From Hemerocallis citrina (lineage: Eukaryota; Streptophyta; Magnoliopsida; Asparagales; Asphodelaceae): a DNA stretch of 64,000 bases. The notes under the pieces are model-generated. The model saw only the letters and a list, made by a program, of their open reading frames with translations. It did not search any database and had not been told where the DNA came from. Made by a program: the position numbers and the translations under genes. This document shows positions 1-12,635 of the stretch, piece after piece. The stretch spans positions 52,296,565-52,360,564 of the forward strand of contig CM030366.1 of the NCBI GenBank assembly GCA_017893485.1, read 5' to 3'. Numbering within the stretch: the first letter of the stretch is position 1; each line of letters begins with the position of its first letter.

Positions 1-770
1 CAAACTTGTTACAAAAGAAACATCTTTCTGTATCCTTCTGTTGTTTCTTTTGAGATGGACCCTTAGCTTTTTCATTCTCAGATTTTCTTTTCTTGACCTT
101 ATCCTTAGAGGCATTAGCCAAGTAAGCACTGTCAGTCTTATCTTGTTTCAACCTTTCTTCCTCTTGCACACAGTGAGAAATGAGCTCATTTAGAGTCGAT
201 TTTTCCTTTTTACAGTTGTAACTAATCTTGAATTGATTGAACTATGCAGGAAGCGATACCAAAACCAAAAGAACAAGCAATTCCGCAAGAAACTCAAGCT
301 TAAGTGCCTTAAGTCTTGAAACAATATGGTACTTCTCCATAATGTACTCCCTTACATTTCCTCAACCCTTATACTTCATAGACATCAAAGAAGTCAGAAG
401 TGTATTCATTTCAACCTTATCGGTTTTGGCAAAACGTTTCGCAATTTGTTCGAGGAAATTCTTGGCCTTATTAATCTCATCGGATTCTGTGCCCCTAAAG
501 GCTTCTGAAATGGTATGTTTCATAATCATTAGACTCATGCGATTTGAACGATCCCACCTCTCAAAATCTCTTTTGTCATCAGGAGTGCTTTCCGCAGTGA
601 GAGGTAGAGGTTGTTCATCCCTTAATGCATGGTCTAATTCCATACAACAAAGAGTTATTAGTAAGGTCCATTTCCAATCCCTGAAATTGGTTCCGTTAAG
701 CATAGGAATAGAGTTGATATTAGCAGTTATTGAGGCAGCAGAAGATAAGCTTGCTGAATATAGAACAAAA
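1..770 (-). pseudogene. Copia gag fragment (array unit 0)
   Basis: This is the 5' coding part of a Ty1/Copia polyprotein on the minus strand, cut by the window edge. The translation around 362-703 contains LNGTNFRDWKWTL and MELDHALRDEQ, the start of a UBN2-type gag. Bases 1-180 match the lysine-rich linker and zinc-knuckle region of the second copy at 10040-10200. Frames are broken between the matching pieces, so it is not a working gene. The same sequence recurs at 10040-10790, which shows that this is another unit of the same family, lying just downstream of the LTR at 1945-6338. Confidence 0.8.
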
Positions 771-1929
771 TAAACAAAAATAAGCTCACATAAGAATCCT
801 AAAATAATAAATTCAAATAATGGTTAATCTCATCTCAAGACACCACGCACAACATTAATATCAAGTCTTTGGACAGTAACATTAACTTTAAGCGGTACTC
901 TTATTGTAGCAATCAAATATTGAAAATAAATCCTGTCAAATAATAAGTCATTCTTTGGAATGACATATTGTTCACATGGAACACCTTATAATTGTCACAT
1001 ATTTATCACTACAGATGTGTATGAAATTCGGTAAAATATCAACTTACCTTTGGGTTAGTTAATAAACGCATGAATTACAAACACAAAATCATCTTGATAT
1101 TATAAATAAATTAATCTACAAAAAAGAGGTCACTTTGGTAACATTATATTTCAATTAATCTATTTAAAATATTAGACATTGATAAGAAAATCCAAAACCA
1201 AAATGTGAATTTAATTGTTTCTCAGAAGGAATATCTTTACTTAACTTTACAATTTTATTTTATTTTAGATAAATAAGCTGAAGAATACAATTTCTAACAG
1301 TAAGATCCCATATCAATGAACAATCTAGGTTTAGGAGTGACTTATTTCTTAGGAAGGTCATTTGATAAAAAGATAATATCAAGTCAGTACATCCATATCA
1401 GAATCTTTACTGTTTTTATAATGTCAAGTACCAAATAAATATCTATATATCAAGTCTATTATCAAAGAAAATTGATAACAGAAAACAAAACAATCGGCAG
1501 CTCTCGCGCGTGCTGACATCAGCAATTATGCCCCTCAAGAGGGCCCCGCCACCGCCAGCACATACAAGACTACCTGCCTCACTCTTGGGTCCCGCCTCTG
1601 TCGTGCCACCACATGGGTGATGGCAACACAGCCCCAAAGCAGCAGGCATGTTGGTGCCTTTCAAACCAGGTGGCCCTACCACGATTCCTGTTTAATCCAT
1701 ACATTACCCCAACCAATCTCTATGGGGTAAACTCTATTAATTATTTTTATCTTAAAAATTCTTTATCAAAAATCCAAAACCATAATTAGTCCAGAACTTA
1801 TGTTTTTTTTTTCTTTTTTTTTAATGAATCTGAATTTTAGAAGACAAATACCATAAAAGGAAGATAAAAAAGAAACCTTAAATTTCTTAAACAAGAAACC
1901 CTAAATTCTTCAATTAATTCAGCAAAGAT
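771..1929 (-). other. Copia unit 0 leader region, non-coding
   Basis: This AT-rich stretch lies between the primer-binding site and gag. It aligns with 10790-11577 plus 14741-14899 in the next unit. The stretch at about 1260-1530 has no counterpart there, so one copy gained or lost about 250 bases. A short GC-rich segment at 1500-1690 is conserved in both units. I see no gene in it. Confidence 0.6.
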
Positions 1930-1942
1930 GGCTCTGATACCA
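1930..1942 (-). other. Copia primer-binding site (initiator Met tRNA type)
   Basis: On the minus strand this reads TGGTATCAGAGCC, the usual plant Copia primer-binding site complementary to initiator methionine tRNA. It lies 2 bases inside the LTR end at 1945. Its presence left of an LTR that also terminates a unit on its right shows that the LTR is shared. Confidence 0.85.
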
Positions 1943-1944
1943 AT

Positions 1945-4900
1945 TGATAAAATTTTACATACATAACACCTAAGCAACATGCATAAAACATTGATGTCAT
2001 CCTAAACCATTGTCACGCCCCGCTTCCCAAAGAGAGAATACAGAATACGAATATGTGACAAAAGCCCAGCGAATGATTTTCATCATCCATAAGCTGTTAG
2101 GATCTTTACAACATTTCACAAGAATAATTATAGTAGGAAGCAAGAGAAGGCAACCACGCATGCATATATGAATCAATATACCAACAGGAATTTACTTGAA
2201 ATAAATTTAATTATCTAAAATAAACTAGATCTGAACAAGTCAATATTTTCGGGTCACATTGCCCAATACAAAATAATCTAAGTAATAGATACATTATTCA
2301 AAATAAGCAACAGGAAATAAAAATAATAGCAAAACTCCAGCATCTAGAATCTCAGATCACCTACTCCATCGGGCAGCTGATCTCCACGATCTGTAATTTA
2401 AAAAATTGCAGGAAGAGGAAAACAAAACAAAACTCCCGTCAATGCGAGTTACGGGCCGCTTATAGTGCAGGCAACAAGTACAGGAAATGATAAACAAGTA
2501 TAGAATAACAGCAGAAGCAAACATAGCATGGAATAGGCATGTCAACAAAACATGATAACTAAATGAATCAGAAACAAAATCAAGTAACATGATATACTAA
2601 CAGGGTACAGATAACATGTATCAGGTGTCAAGTGTCATGCAAGCAGGTAAACAGGTAACAGATGAACAGATAAACAAGTAGCATGTACAAGCAATCATGT
2701 AATAGGTAATGAGGTAATAGGTATTATGTCATGTCAAGTCTTGTATTATTACTATCTAGATTGCACTTCATGCATCCCATCCATTTACCACATGGTTGCT
2801 ACATTCAAACAAGTTACATTTAGATTTCGTAGGAGATTCTATAGGGCTGTGTACTCAGGCATCAAGTAATCCAAATCATATTAACCAAATCATATACTAA
2901 ATTCCAAATTATCCAAATGAAATCCAAATCATCCAAATGTAATCCAAATCATAACATGTAACCAAATGAGGAAAATGCGGGCCCCCTTCCGAGTACACTT
3001 TTCTATATTGTCCACTACTGGATCTTTTCCTTAACCCCGGCTTGTTACGTTTTATTACAAAGTAAACATGATCAAGAGATAACGAGAACAAAATCGGGAC
3101 AGGACAAGGATGTATCAGGAGCTCATATGATGCAAGGAACATGTTCTAAACTACAAAATGCAATAAACAACATGCAAATATTTAAACATAATAAAATATC
3201 AATTCTAGACAGCAAGACGTTGCTGCACCAAAACTGAGATTCCCGCTATCACAGGAATGCAAATCTGGATCCGTCAGAAGATCTAGAAAATAAACTCCCG
3301 ACCGAATACAGAAAATATATATAAGTCATATGGTATATCACAAAAATAGGACTCAAAATAGATTTGTATCCAGAAAATATTTTCAGCCAGAAATCAGAAG
3401 TTTGTATTCATAATCAGGAAAACGGCATAAAAACTTACTGATTAAATCCACGAAAAATCTGGGGTATTCCCTTGTATGTTTAGTAACAGAAAATAAAGTT
3501 ACATAATTTTCCAACATAGATGGAATAGTCAAGTAAAATCAGAAAGCAGCAAGATACGGCAGTTTTGTAAATCTGGAATCATAAACACTGCAGTACTAAA
3601 ACAACAATATCTTACAAAATATAAATCCAAATCCAAATCTGTCAAAAGGGTGATAAAATAGATACAATAGGCTACAATTCATATTCACAAAGTTTTTATA
3701 TACGGAAATTATGCATTATTACTGAACAGCAAGAAAATTCTGCAAGTATAGTAGTTGTTTGCAAGTATAGAATAGTTTGTAAAAGTTATCAACTAAATCC
3801 AAAAAAATTAGGGGTTAATCCCAAGCAAGTCTAGATGTAACCAGCAAAATATTGGATCAAAATATTATCTTTAACATCTGCAAAAAAATAATTTACCATA
3901 TAGAATTTATATAAAACTGGATCTGGAATTTTAAACACATCTGTAGTAAAATAGTCATAACTTGCAACACAAATCGAAACTGAGATTTGTCAGAAAATCT
4001 GGAAAGTAGACAGGATTCTCTATAATTCATATTGACAAATAATTTTCATATACTGACCTTAAAATGGTTTAATTTACTGAACAAAAACGGGGTACAACAA
4101 AAACTGAAATATCCTTTATGCATGCAATCAACATAGATCATATGAAACATGTCCAAATCACAACCAAATATGAAATAGGGTATACTAGATGTCCAAAAAA
4201 TATGGTATAAGATATTTCACAAGTCTACAACAAGTTATACTACTAATAACACAACTAAACACATGATATCATACGAACAACATGCATGTACACATCAAGA
4301 AGTGGTCATCCCTAAGTTATTTCATGTCATGAGTGTCATGAGGCAACTACGGACGGGCCAACACAATAGAGACAATATACAATAGGTATTTCGCACAAGA
4401 ATTGTCTTTAGAACACAACTACACTATAGGCGGTATTTAGTACTTGTATTACACAAAGAAAAGAATACAAGTTACCTGCCTCAGAGACGATGATGAAACA
4501 ATGCAAAAGCAAGAATAATGGGAACGGATTCCCGAGCACGAACACGATACCAACGATCACGAACGAGATGATCACGAACAAGATGAACAACTAATTGCGA
4601 ACAAGATCAAGACGATCGAGATCACGAACACAATTGAACGGCTGAGATTGAAGATCAACATCAAGATCAAGATCAACAAGATCGGACGGCCAAAATCACC
4701 CCGATGGTGATGATCAAAATGATGATGATGATGATGATCAAAGTAGATCCGACGGTCGAGATCAAAATCAAGAGGACATGATGATCATGATGATCAAGAG
4801 AAGATCGAAGGCCCACATTCAATCAAGCATGATGATGATGATCATAATCGAGATGGCGATCGGATGGCTAAGATCAAAGCCATGATCAACTCAAACAAAC

Positions 4901-6338
4901 AGCAAAAGCTTGGCTCCGACGGTGGACGGGGAGAGTGGCAGCGACTATGGAAGTCCACGGAAGTCCATGGCAAAAGGCAGTGCGCAAGGGCAGGCCGGCA
5001 AGGGCTGGCTGTCGATGTTGAGCAGCGCACAGGGAGGGCGCACTGTCGTGCTGCTATCTCTAATCTAGCCTGTCGACGAGGAAGGGCACCGCACACAGGG
5101 GAGCTGTTGACTGCGGAAGAGGAGGCGGTGGCGGGGCTTCGCTGGTGTCGCGGCTGCAGGGCGACAGGGGCACAGGGCGGCGTGATGGCAGAGCGACGGC
5201 TATTATCGTCGACCGCGGCCATTGCTGCTGCTGCGACACAACGAAGGAGGAGCTCAGGGGCTACCGACGTCGCTGTTGGTGGCTGGCGTTGCTGTCGACT
5301 TAGGGAGGCAGGGAGGTGCGCTGTAGGCGCGACTGGCTGCTGTGGCATCGGAGGAGGAGCACGGGAGATGGGGCTGACGACGTTGTTGCTGCGGTGGATA
5401 GGGAGCAGGAGGGTGCACCGGGGAGTCGAAGGCAGTGCATGGGTGGGAGAGGGTTTGAAGAGGGGTTGGGTATAGGAGGAGGACGGGAGAGGGTAGGAAG
5501 TCGGGATGATGGGTTAGGTGGGGGGTGAGGACGGGAGAGGAGTATAACAGGTAATGGGTAATTTAGGGTTGTGGATTTTAAATGGGTATTTGGGTTTATA
5601 GGGTAGAATCCAATAGGGGAAAACAGAGTTTAAAATTCAATAAAATAATGGGTTTGGGTTTTTGGGTTAAAATCCAATAGGGAAATAAAAATAACCAATA
5701 AAAATATAATTAAATTTAGATAAATTTTAGGGACATTAAAAAAGAAAAATTTAGTAACAATAATAATAATAGAAGTCAAAGTAATAATAACAATAATAAG
5801 ATTTGTATTATAATATAAGAATCATTTGAAAATAGTTACAAAAAAAATACTGATCGAAAATAGATTTTAATAGAAGATCCAACAATATATTTTGACAAAA
5901 GAATTTGAAAGCGAAAAAAAATAATTTACGAAAATTTTAAATACAGAAAAATATGTATTTGCGAAAACAGGGGTTACAATCATGTTTCTATAGATCCTTT
6001 GCTAAATCAAAATAAGAAGAATATAAAAGCAGAAGCTACGTATATATACGTATCTTTCTATTCTTTTATTTTTTGTTAATGGGATTGCAGATAGAATAGG
6101 AAGATACGTATATATAGGGGACCACAACCCTAATAGATAATTAGTGATTTCCAATTTTGCCCATCACAAAATTAAAAATTGACTTTACAGTTTCTACACG
6201 TAATATATCACACATTATATTATATGCTTTTAATACATCACTTAATCTTGGTCAGATAACTTTAATTTGGGTTAGACTTTAGAATATCAATTATACATTT
6301 AGTCATATATGTAAGCACACATAGATTATTTTCCAACA
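1945..6338 (-). mobile_element. Copia LTR A, split by a long solo-LTR insertion
   Basis: On the minus strand the LTR starts with TGTTGGAAAATAATC at 6338, right after the polypurine tract, and ends with TTTTATCA at 1945 beside the primer-binding site. Without the insertion at 2011-5978 it is about 420 bases, close to the 471-base copy at 14915-15385. It serves as 3' LTR for the unit on its right and 5' LTR for the unit on its left. Confidence 0.85.
2011..5978 (-). mobile_element. Solo-LTR-like insertion, about 4 kb
   Basis: The insertion starts TGTCACGCCCCG and ends GGGGTTACA on the plus strand. It is flanked by ACCAT and ATCAT, a 5-base target duplication with one mismatch. TG/CA ends and a 5-base duplication fit an LTR retrotransposon. 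No primer-binding site, polypurine tract or pol sequence is seen, so a solo LTR is the simplest reading. Its reverse complement matches the insertion at 11578-14735 at both ends and internally. A GC-rich block at 4840-5530 holds overlapping open frames on both strands with no recognisable domain. I infer membership of a long-LTR Gypsy family. Confidence 0.7.
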
Positions 6339-6350
6339 ATCTCCCACTTG
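6339..6350 (-). other. Copia polypurine tract
   Basis: The minus strand reads AAGTGGGAGAT immediately before the LTR start TGTTGG. This is the classic plant Copia polypurine tract that primes plus-strand DNA synthesis. The same motif precedes the LTR at 15385. Confidence 0.85.
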
Positions 6351-6880
6351 GGCCACATATGTTACACTTTATAAATGTACATACTTTATGAGCTCAGAAT
6401 TTTGTTGTCATAACCAATAGCATAGCCAAACAATCTCGTCCATTAATCATGAAAATATAAGATCAAAGCAATTTTCGTTACATCTATCGTAACTAAATTC
6501 ATCAATAGTCACATATATCAACATAATCAAACGACATAGATTAATTGTGAATGTGTAGCATGGACATTTCATGCTATGTGATGTGATCTATATACATGTC
6601 TATTTCCAACTGGTCCTCTTAAACTTAAGTGAGGCCAGAATCAAACATGACAAAAAGGGTGAGAAAACTGAACACTTTATTTCTGATAAGAAAATAACCA
6701 AATGTATAAATGTCTTAAACAAACATAAGGAAAATAAAATACAAACTCCCAGTAAACCATAATATCGTCAAGCAATACAACACCCATATGAGTAGTGTGC
6801 TCATGAAAGACCTTGGGTGGTAATCCCTTTGTGAGTGGATCCGCTATCATGGAGTTTGTCCCAATGTGCTCTATGGATAT
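6351..6880 (-). other. Copia unit 1 3' non-coding region
   Basis: The region lies between the RNase H end and the polypurine tract of unit 1. It aligns with 15390-15888 in unit 2 and has no recognisable gene. Confidence 0.6.
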
Positions 6881-7490
6881 CTATCCACTCTGCACTCTTT
6901 CTTTCACAATTAGGAACTTCGTATCAATTTTTTTCAACTTTGTTGAGCTCCTGTAGTTGTTGGAATACATCACTGGTGACTTATTGTCACAAAACAACTT
7001 TAGTGGTCTTTCTACATTCTCCAAAATGCGTAACCTAGTGACAAATTTCTGCAGCCATATTCCATGATCTGATGCCTCATAGCACACTACATACTCTGAT
7101 ACCATAGTGGAAGAAGCTAAAAGTATCTGTTTGACACTTTTCCAGGATATAGCTCCTCTAGCTAACAGGTAAATATAGCCTGTTATAGACTTTCTGCTAT
7201 CTTGGCGCCCAGCGAAATCAGAATTAGAATATCCTACGACCTACAAATGATCTGATTTCCTATATGTGAGCATGTAATCTTTTGTTCTATGAAGATACCT
7301 CATAACCCTTTTGGCTGCTATCCAATAGTCCATACCATATTTGCTTAAATACCTGTCTAACATCCCAACAATGTGCGCAATATCCGGACGCGTACATACT
7401 TGAGCATACATTAGTTTCCCAACAACTGATCCATAGGGGATCTTTTGCATTTCCTGAATTTCAAGGTTACTTTAGGGCACTGACTAAGAC
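6881..7490 (-). pseudogene. Copia RNase H (unit 1)
   Basis: This is the C-terminal end of the Copia polyprotein. The translation shows YAQVCTRPDIAHIVGML and KRVMRYLHRTKDYMLTY (7241-7450), conserved in Copia between RT and RNase H, and then LKLFCDNKSPVMYSNN (6881-7105), which carries an RNase H aspartate. The pieces lie in different frames with stops between them, so the enzyme cannot be made as one chain. It pairs with the intact-looking order gag, protease, integrase, RT, RNase H of this unit. Confidence 0.85.
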
Positions 7491-8435
7491 TAAATTTTTC
7501 TCCTTTAGCAAAAGGAGTATCTCCTGGTCTACAATCTTGCATGCCAAACATTTTGAGTACTTTATCGATATATCCCTTTTGTGATAATCCAAGAATATCT
7601 CGAGAACGATCTTGGTGTATCTGAATTCCTAATACAAAAGAGGCATCCCAAGATCTTTCGTCTAAAAATGCTTGGACAGAAACCTTTTGGTTTCGTACAA
7701 CAAGTCAATATCATTAGTGGCAAGCAATATGTCATCAACATACAGAACTAGGAATATATGCTTACTCCCACTGAACTTGTGATACACACAATCATCAACA
7801 ACATTCATCTCAAAACCAAATGAGATAATTACTTGATGAAACTTGCGGTACCATTCACGAGAAGCCTGATTGAGTCCTTAAATGGATTTCGTTAATTTGC
7901 AAACCATATTCTTTGGGTCTCCCGACACAAAGTTTTCTGGTTGCACCATATAAATTTTCTCGTCAATGTCACCATTAAGAAATGCCATCTTGACATCCAT
8001 CTGAAGTAGCTCAAGGTCAAGATGAGCAACAAGTGTCATAATTGTCCAGAAGGTGTCTTTCGATGAAACTGGAGAGAAAGCCTCTGTAAAATCGATGCCT
8101 TCTTTCTGGGTATAGCATTTAGCTACAAGATGTGCCTTATACCTCTCCACATTACCATTTGCATCCCTCTTTGTCTTAATTATCCATTTACAACCAATTG
8201 GTTTTGCACCTTCTGGTAATGGGACAAGTTCCCAAACTTTGTTGTCTTGCATGGACTTATACTCTTCATTCATGGCACTCATCCATTTTTGAGAGTTATA
8301 GCTTTTCATGGCCTGATAAAATGTGATTTGATCATCTTCCATCATTCCATTGTCATTTTCATGTTCTTGCATAAATACAATATAATCATCTGGAATAGCA
8401 TTCCTCCTTTCTCTCGTGGAACTCCTTAATGGCAC
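7491..8435 (-). pseudogene. Copia reverse transcriptase (unit 1)
   Basis: The N-terminal half (7878-8435) contains KVWELVPLPEGAKPIGCKW and LLQMDVKMAFLNGDIDEKI, the conserved Copia RT core with its first catalytic aspartate. The YVDD box follows at about 7735-7750 as YVDDILLATND. A stop near 7880 and later frame changes break it. The sequence is close to the RT piece of unit 2 (16575-17036), which keeps the matching YVDDILLATN box. Confidence 0.88.
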
Positions 8436-8473
8436 TGGTTCTTGAGGTTGTTGAGTTTGTTCTTCTAGAACAA

Positions 8474-9686
8474 TTACCTCATTTTGAATAGAGGTTGTTC
8501 AACATTGTCTTGTTGAGGTTCCGGATTCACTTCTTGATCAATAATAGGTGTAGGAAGCTGAATATTGTCAAAAGTGATAGTAGGAATTGGGTTTGTAATT
8601 GAATCCAATTCCTCCTCAAAGACAATGTCTCTAACCTTATTTCTTCCCCCAAACTCAACTTCCTTAAAAAAATATTGCAGTTCTCGTCTCAAAAATATTC
8701 CTAAGTGTGGGATCATGAAACTTATAGCCCCTATATTGCTCAGAATAACCAATAAAGTAGTTGCTCACTGTTTTGGAAGCCAATTTCTTTTCATGTGGCC
8801 TGTAAGGTCTTGCCTCAGCTGGACATCCCTAAATGTGAAAGTGCTTTAGACTAGGCTTTCGACCTGTCCAAAGCTCATAAGGTATTTTTGCAGCTGCTTT
8901 ATTTGGTACTCTATTGAGAATGTAAGTTGTTGCCTTTAATGCTTCTCCCCAGAGGGACTCAGGAAAGGTTGAATGAGCAATCATACTCCTTACCATATCT
9001 TTCAGAGTCTTATTTTGTCTTTCAGCAACACCATTCATGCTAGATGACCCTGGCATGGTGTACTATGGGACAATACCGCATTCCTCTAGGAATTTAGCAA
9101 ACGGTCCTGGACGTTGTTCACCTGAGCCATCATATCTACGGTAGTACTCACCACCACGATCAGATCTGACATTTTAAATCCTTTTGTTGAGTTGATTCTC
9201 AACTTCACCTTTATAAGCTTTGAACACGTCCAGAGACTGTGATTTTTCATGAACGAGATATAGGTATCCATAACGTGAGTAATCGTCTATGAACGATATA
9301 AAATATTGTTGACCATTCCAAGATGCCGTAGGGAATGGCCCACAAATATCTGTATGAATCAATTCTAAAACGCCTGAAGACCTATTGGCACCTAATCACT
9401 TAGTTTTGGACTGTTTTCCCTTTATGCAGTCTACACATACATCAAAGTCTGTGAAGTCCAGGGACTCTAAAATGCCATCAGACACAAGACGCTCAACTCT
9501 ACATTTTGAGATATGACCTAAGTGCTTATGCCATAATGACGCCGAATTTTTCTTATTTAATTTATATTTAGTACCATGTGACTCAACATGCAAGGTTTCA
9601 TTATTGGAAGCAATTGTATCGAGCAAATAAAGGTTGTCATAAGCATTCAAATAACAAGTTCCAACAATATTCGAATTTAAAGACAA
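8474..9686 (-). pseudogene. Copia integrase with GAG-pre-integrase domain (unit 1)
   Basis: In minus-strand order, 9686-9396 holds the GAG-pre-integrase zinc-binding part (SLWHKHLGHISKCRVERL, then CVDCIKGKQSKTK). Bases 9362-9174 hold the core start (HTDICGPFPTASWNGQQYF, FIDDYSRYGYLYLV) with two catalytic aspartates. Bases 9056-8829 hold MNGVAERQNKTLKDMVRSM with the catalytic glutamate region, and 8752-8474 is the linker to RT. Frame breaks separate the pieces. Confidence 0.87.
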
Positions 9687-9692
9687 ACTAAA

Positions 9693-10196
9693 CTAATTGT
9701 TTTCAAATGAACAATAATATCCAAATTTGTCCAACAAAGAAACAGAAATCAAGTTTCGTCTAAAAGATGGTATAACAAAAGTGTCTTTCAAATCCAAATA
9801 AAAACCAGTCCTTAACAACAACCTAAAGTGCCCAACTGCTTTCATTTCTACCGATTTTCCATTGCCCACGACGATGTGTCTTTCACCATCATTTGGCTTT
9901 CGGCAGCTCAGGTAACCCTGCATAGAAACACTTATATGAGTAGTAGCACCAGAGTCTATCCACCAAGTGTTTCTAGGTACTGAAGATAAATTAACCTCAG
10001 AACAGACCAGAGTAAGAAACATACCTTTCTTTGCACGCCATGCGTGATATTTGGTACATTTTTTCTTCATATGTCCAGGCTTGTTACAAAAGAAACAACT
10101 CTCTGTATCCTTCTGTTGTTTCTTTTGAGCTGGACCCTTAGCTTTTTCATTCTTAGATTTCTTTTTCTTGCCCTTATCCTTAGAGGCATTGGCCAA
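9693..10196 (-). pseudogene. Copia zinc knuckle and aspartic protease (unit 1)
   Basis: The open frame runs 167 residues. A lysine-rich stretch is followed by the nucleocapsid zinc knuckle CFFCNKPGHMKKKC and then the protease active-site motif WWIDSGATTHIS. The protease would cut the Copia polyprotein. The domain itself is uninterrupted, but its flanks are frame-shifted. Confidence 0.87.
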
Positions 10197-10217
10197 GTGA
10201 GCACTTTCATTCTTATC

Positions 10218-10777
10218 TTATTTCAACCTTTCTTCCTCTTGCACACAGTGAGAAATCAGCTCATTTAGAGTCGGTTTATCCTTTTGACAGTTGTAACTGA
10301 TCTTGAATTGATTGAACTGTGCAGGAAGTGATACCAAAACCATAAGCACAAGCAATTCCTCAATAAACTCAAGCTTAAGTGCCTTAAGTCTTGAAACAAT
10401 ACGGTACATCTCCATAATGTACCTCTTACATTTTCTCGACCCTTATACTTCATAGGCATCAAAGAAGTCAGAAGTGTAATTATTTCAACCTTATCGTTTT
10501 TGGTAAAATGTTTCTCAATTTGTTCGAGGAAATCCTTGGCCTTATTAATCTCATTAGATTCTTTGCCCCTAAAGGTTTCTGAAATGCTGTGTTTCATAAT
10601 CATTAGACTCATGCGATTTGAACGATCCCACCTCTCAAAATCCCTTTTGTCATCAGAAGTGCTTTCCGCAGTGAGAGGTGAAGGTTGTTCTTCCCTTAAT
10701 GCATGGTCTAATTCCATACAGCCAAGAGTTATCAGTAATGTCCCTTTCCAATCCTTGAAACCGGTTCCATTAAGCAT
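10218..10777 (-). pseudogene. Copia gag (unit 1)
   Basis: The translation starts MLNGTGFKDWKGTLLI and continues with RWDRSNRMSLMIMKHSISE and FNQFKISYNCQKDKPTLNEL, the usual UBN2-type gag of plant Copia elements. A frameshift near 10420 divides it into two overlapping frames. It is nearly identical to the unit 0 gag at 1-770, consistent with recent or gene-converted tandem units. Confidence 0.85.
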
Positions 10778-10789
10778 GGGAATAGAGTT

Positions 10790-11577
10790 GATATTAGCAG
10801 TTATTGAGGCAGCAGAAGATAAGCTTGCTGAATATAAAACAAAAATAAGCTCCCATAAGAATCCATATAAAATAATAAATTCAAATAATGGTTAATCCCA
10901 TCTCAAGATACCAGGCACAACATTAATATCAAGTATTTGAACAGTAACTTATCTGTAAGCGGAACTCTTATTATAGCAATCAAACATTGACAATAAATTT
11001 TGTCAAATAATAAGTCATTCTCTGGACTGACATATTGTTTACATGGAATACCTTATAATTGTCACATATTTATCACTACAGATGTGTATGAAATTTGATA
11101 AAATATCAACTTACCTTTAGGTCAGTTAATAAATGCATGAATTACAAACACACAATCATCTTGATATTTTAAATAAATTAATCTGCACAAAAAGAGGTCA
11201 CTTTGGTAACATTCTGTTCAATTAATCTATTCAAATATTAGACATTCACAAGAAAATCCAAAACCAAAATGTGAATTTAATTGTTTCTCAGAAGGAATAT
11301 CTTTTCCTCAAGTGGGCCCCACCACCGCCAGCACACACAAGACTACATGCCTCTCTCTTTGGCCCTGCCTCTGCCACGTCCCCACGTGGGTGATGGCAAC
11401 GCAGCCCTAAAGCAGCAGGCATGTTGCTGCTTTTCAAACCGGGTGGCCCCACCACAATTCCTGTTAAATCCATACATTACCCAACCAATCTCTATGGGGC
11501 AAACCCTATTAATTATTTATATTTTAAAAAATCTTTATCAAAAATCCAAAACCATAATTAGTCCAGATCTTACGATT
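10790..11577 (-). other. Copia unit 1 leader, left part
   Basis: This is the non-coding leader between gag and the primer-binding site. It is interrupted after 11577 by the solo-LTR insertion and resumes at 14741. It matches 780-1800 of unit 0. Confidence 0.65.
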
Positions 11578-12582
11578 TGTAACCCCCATTTTTGCGAATA
11601 CGTATTTTCTGGGTATTTTTCTATATCTCGATATTTATAAATTCGTTATTTGTTAAATGCATTTTGAATTTATTGTTAAAGGTTTTCCTAAACAATAGTT
11701 ATAATTATTTTGAATAAATTTTGTCTCTATTTATACCTAATCAACTATTTACATTTTAACTAAAATCAAGAATGATTATTACTGATTGGACTATTTCAAC
11801 AAATTCCTATTTTTATACATATGACACTACTATGATAATTCCTATTGTTATTGTTAGTATTTTTGTTCTTATTGTAATTACTATTATTAATTGTTCTTAT
11901 TAGTATTATTATTTTACTATTCTTATTGTTGGTATGATTATTTATTATGATTATTTATTATTAGAAAAAATCAATTCTTATTTAATAATTGCGCTTTTGA
12001 TTGTTTAAAATAATTTGTGTAATGCAAATCATAGTTTATCGGATATCTTATTCCGTTGTATTTGGATTTATGTTAATCCATTATATTCATGTACAATCTG
12101 TTTTAATTATTGGATCTAATACCCAATTGCCCAATTACCCAATATCTTACTTTTGCCTATATATATACCAATCATCTTCTATTAACCCTAACCTAGCCGT
12201 CATTAACCTAACCCTCTACTGTGCTTACCCTTTCCCCCTGTTTCCCCATCCCGCTCCTTCTCCCACTCTGTTCCGTTTCAACCAATAATTGCCCAACTCC
12301 TTTGCTCCGTCACCCCATCATCGTCTCCATCCCCTCATCTTCAACGTCCTCGTCGTACCCCCTTCATCATCCACTGTCCCCTTCTTCCTCTAAAGACCCC
12401 TAGCACTGCCGTTCACTTCCCGATCGCCGCTGTCGTTGCCCCTCTGTTTCCAACCGAAAACAGAGCTCACCTTCGTCAAGGCTATCATCACCGCCGTCGC
12501 TTCCCGACCGTGGTGCCGTTGTCTTCGTCATGGTGCCGACATCGCTCCGCCCCCATCGCAGTCACCCCCACAGTCTCGCCGT

Positions 12583-12635
<53 letters not shown>

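Noticed and set aside
237..773. 178-codon plus-strand ORF, repeated at 10500-10895
   Set aside because: Antisense shadow of the Copia gag on the minus strand; the gag homology is unambiguous.
4842..5528. Overlapping GC-rich ORFs on both strands, up to 203 codons
   Set aside because: They lie in a GC-rich block of a solo-LTR insertion, have no recognisable domain, and are not conserved as ORFs in the related insertion at 11578-14735.
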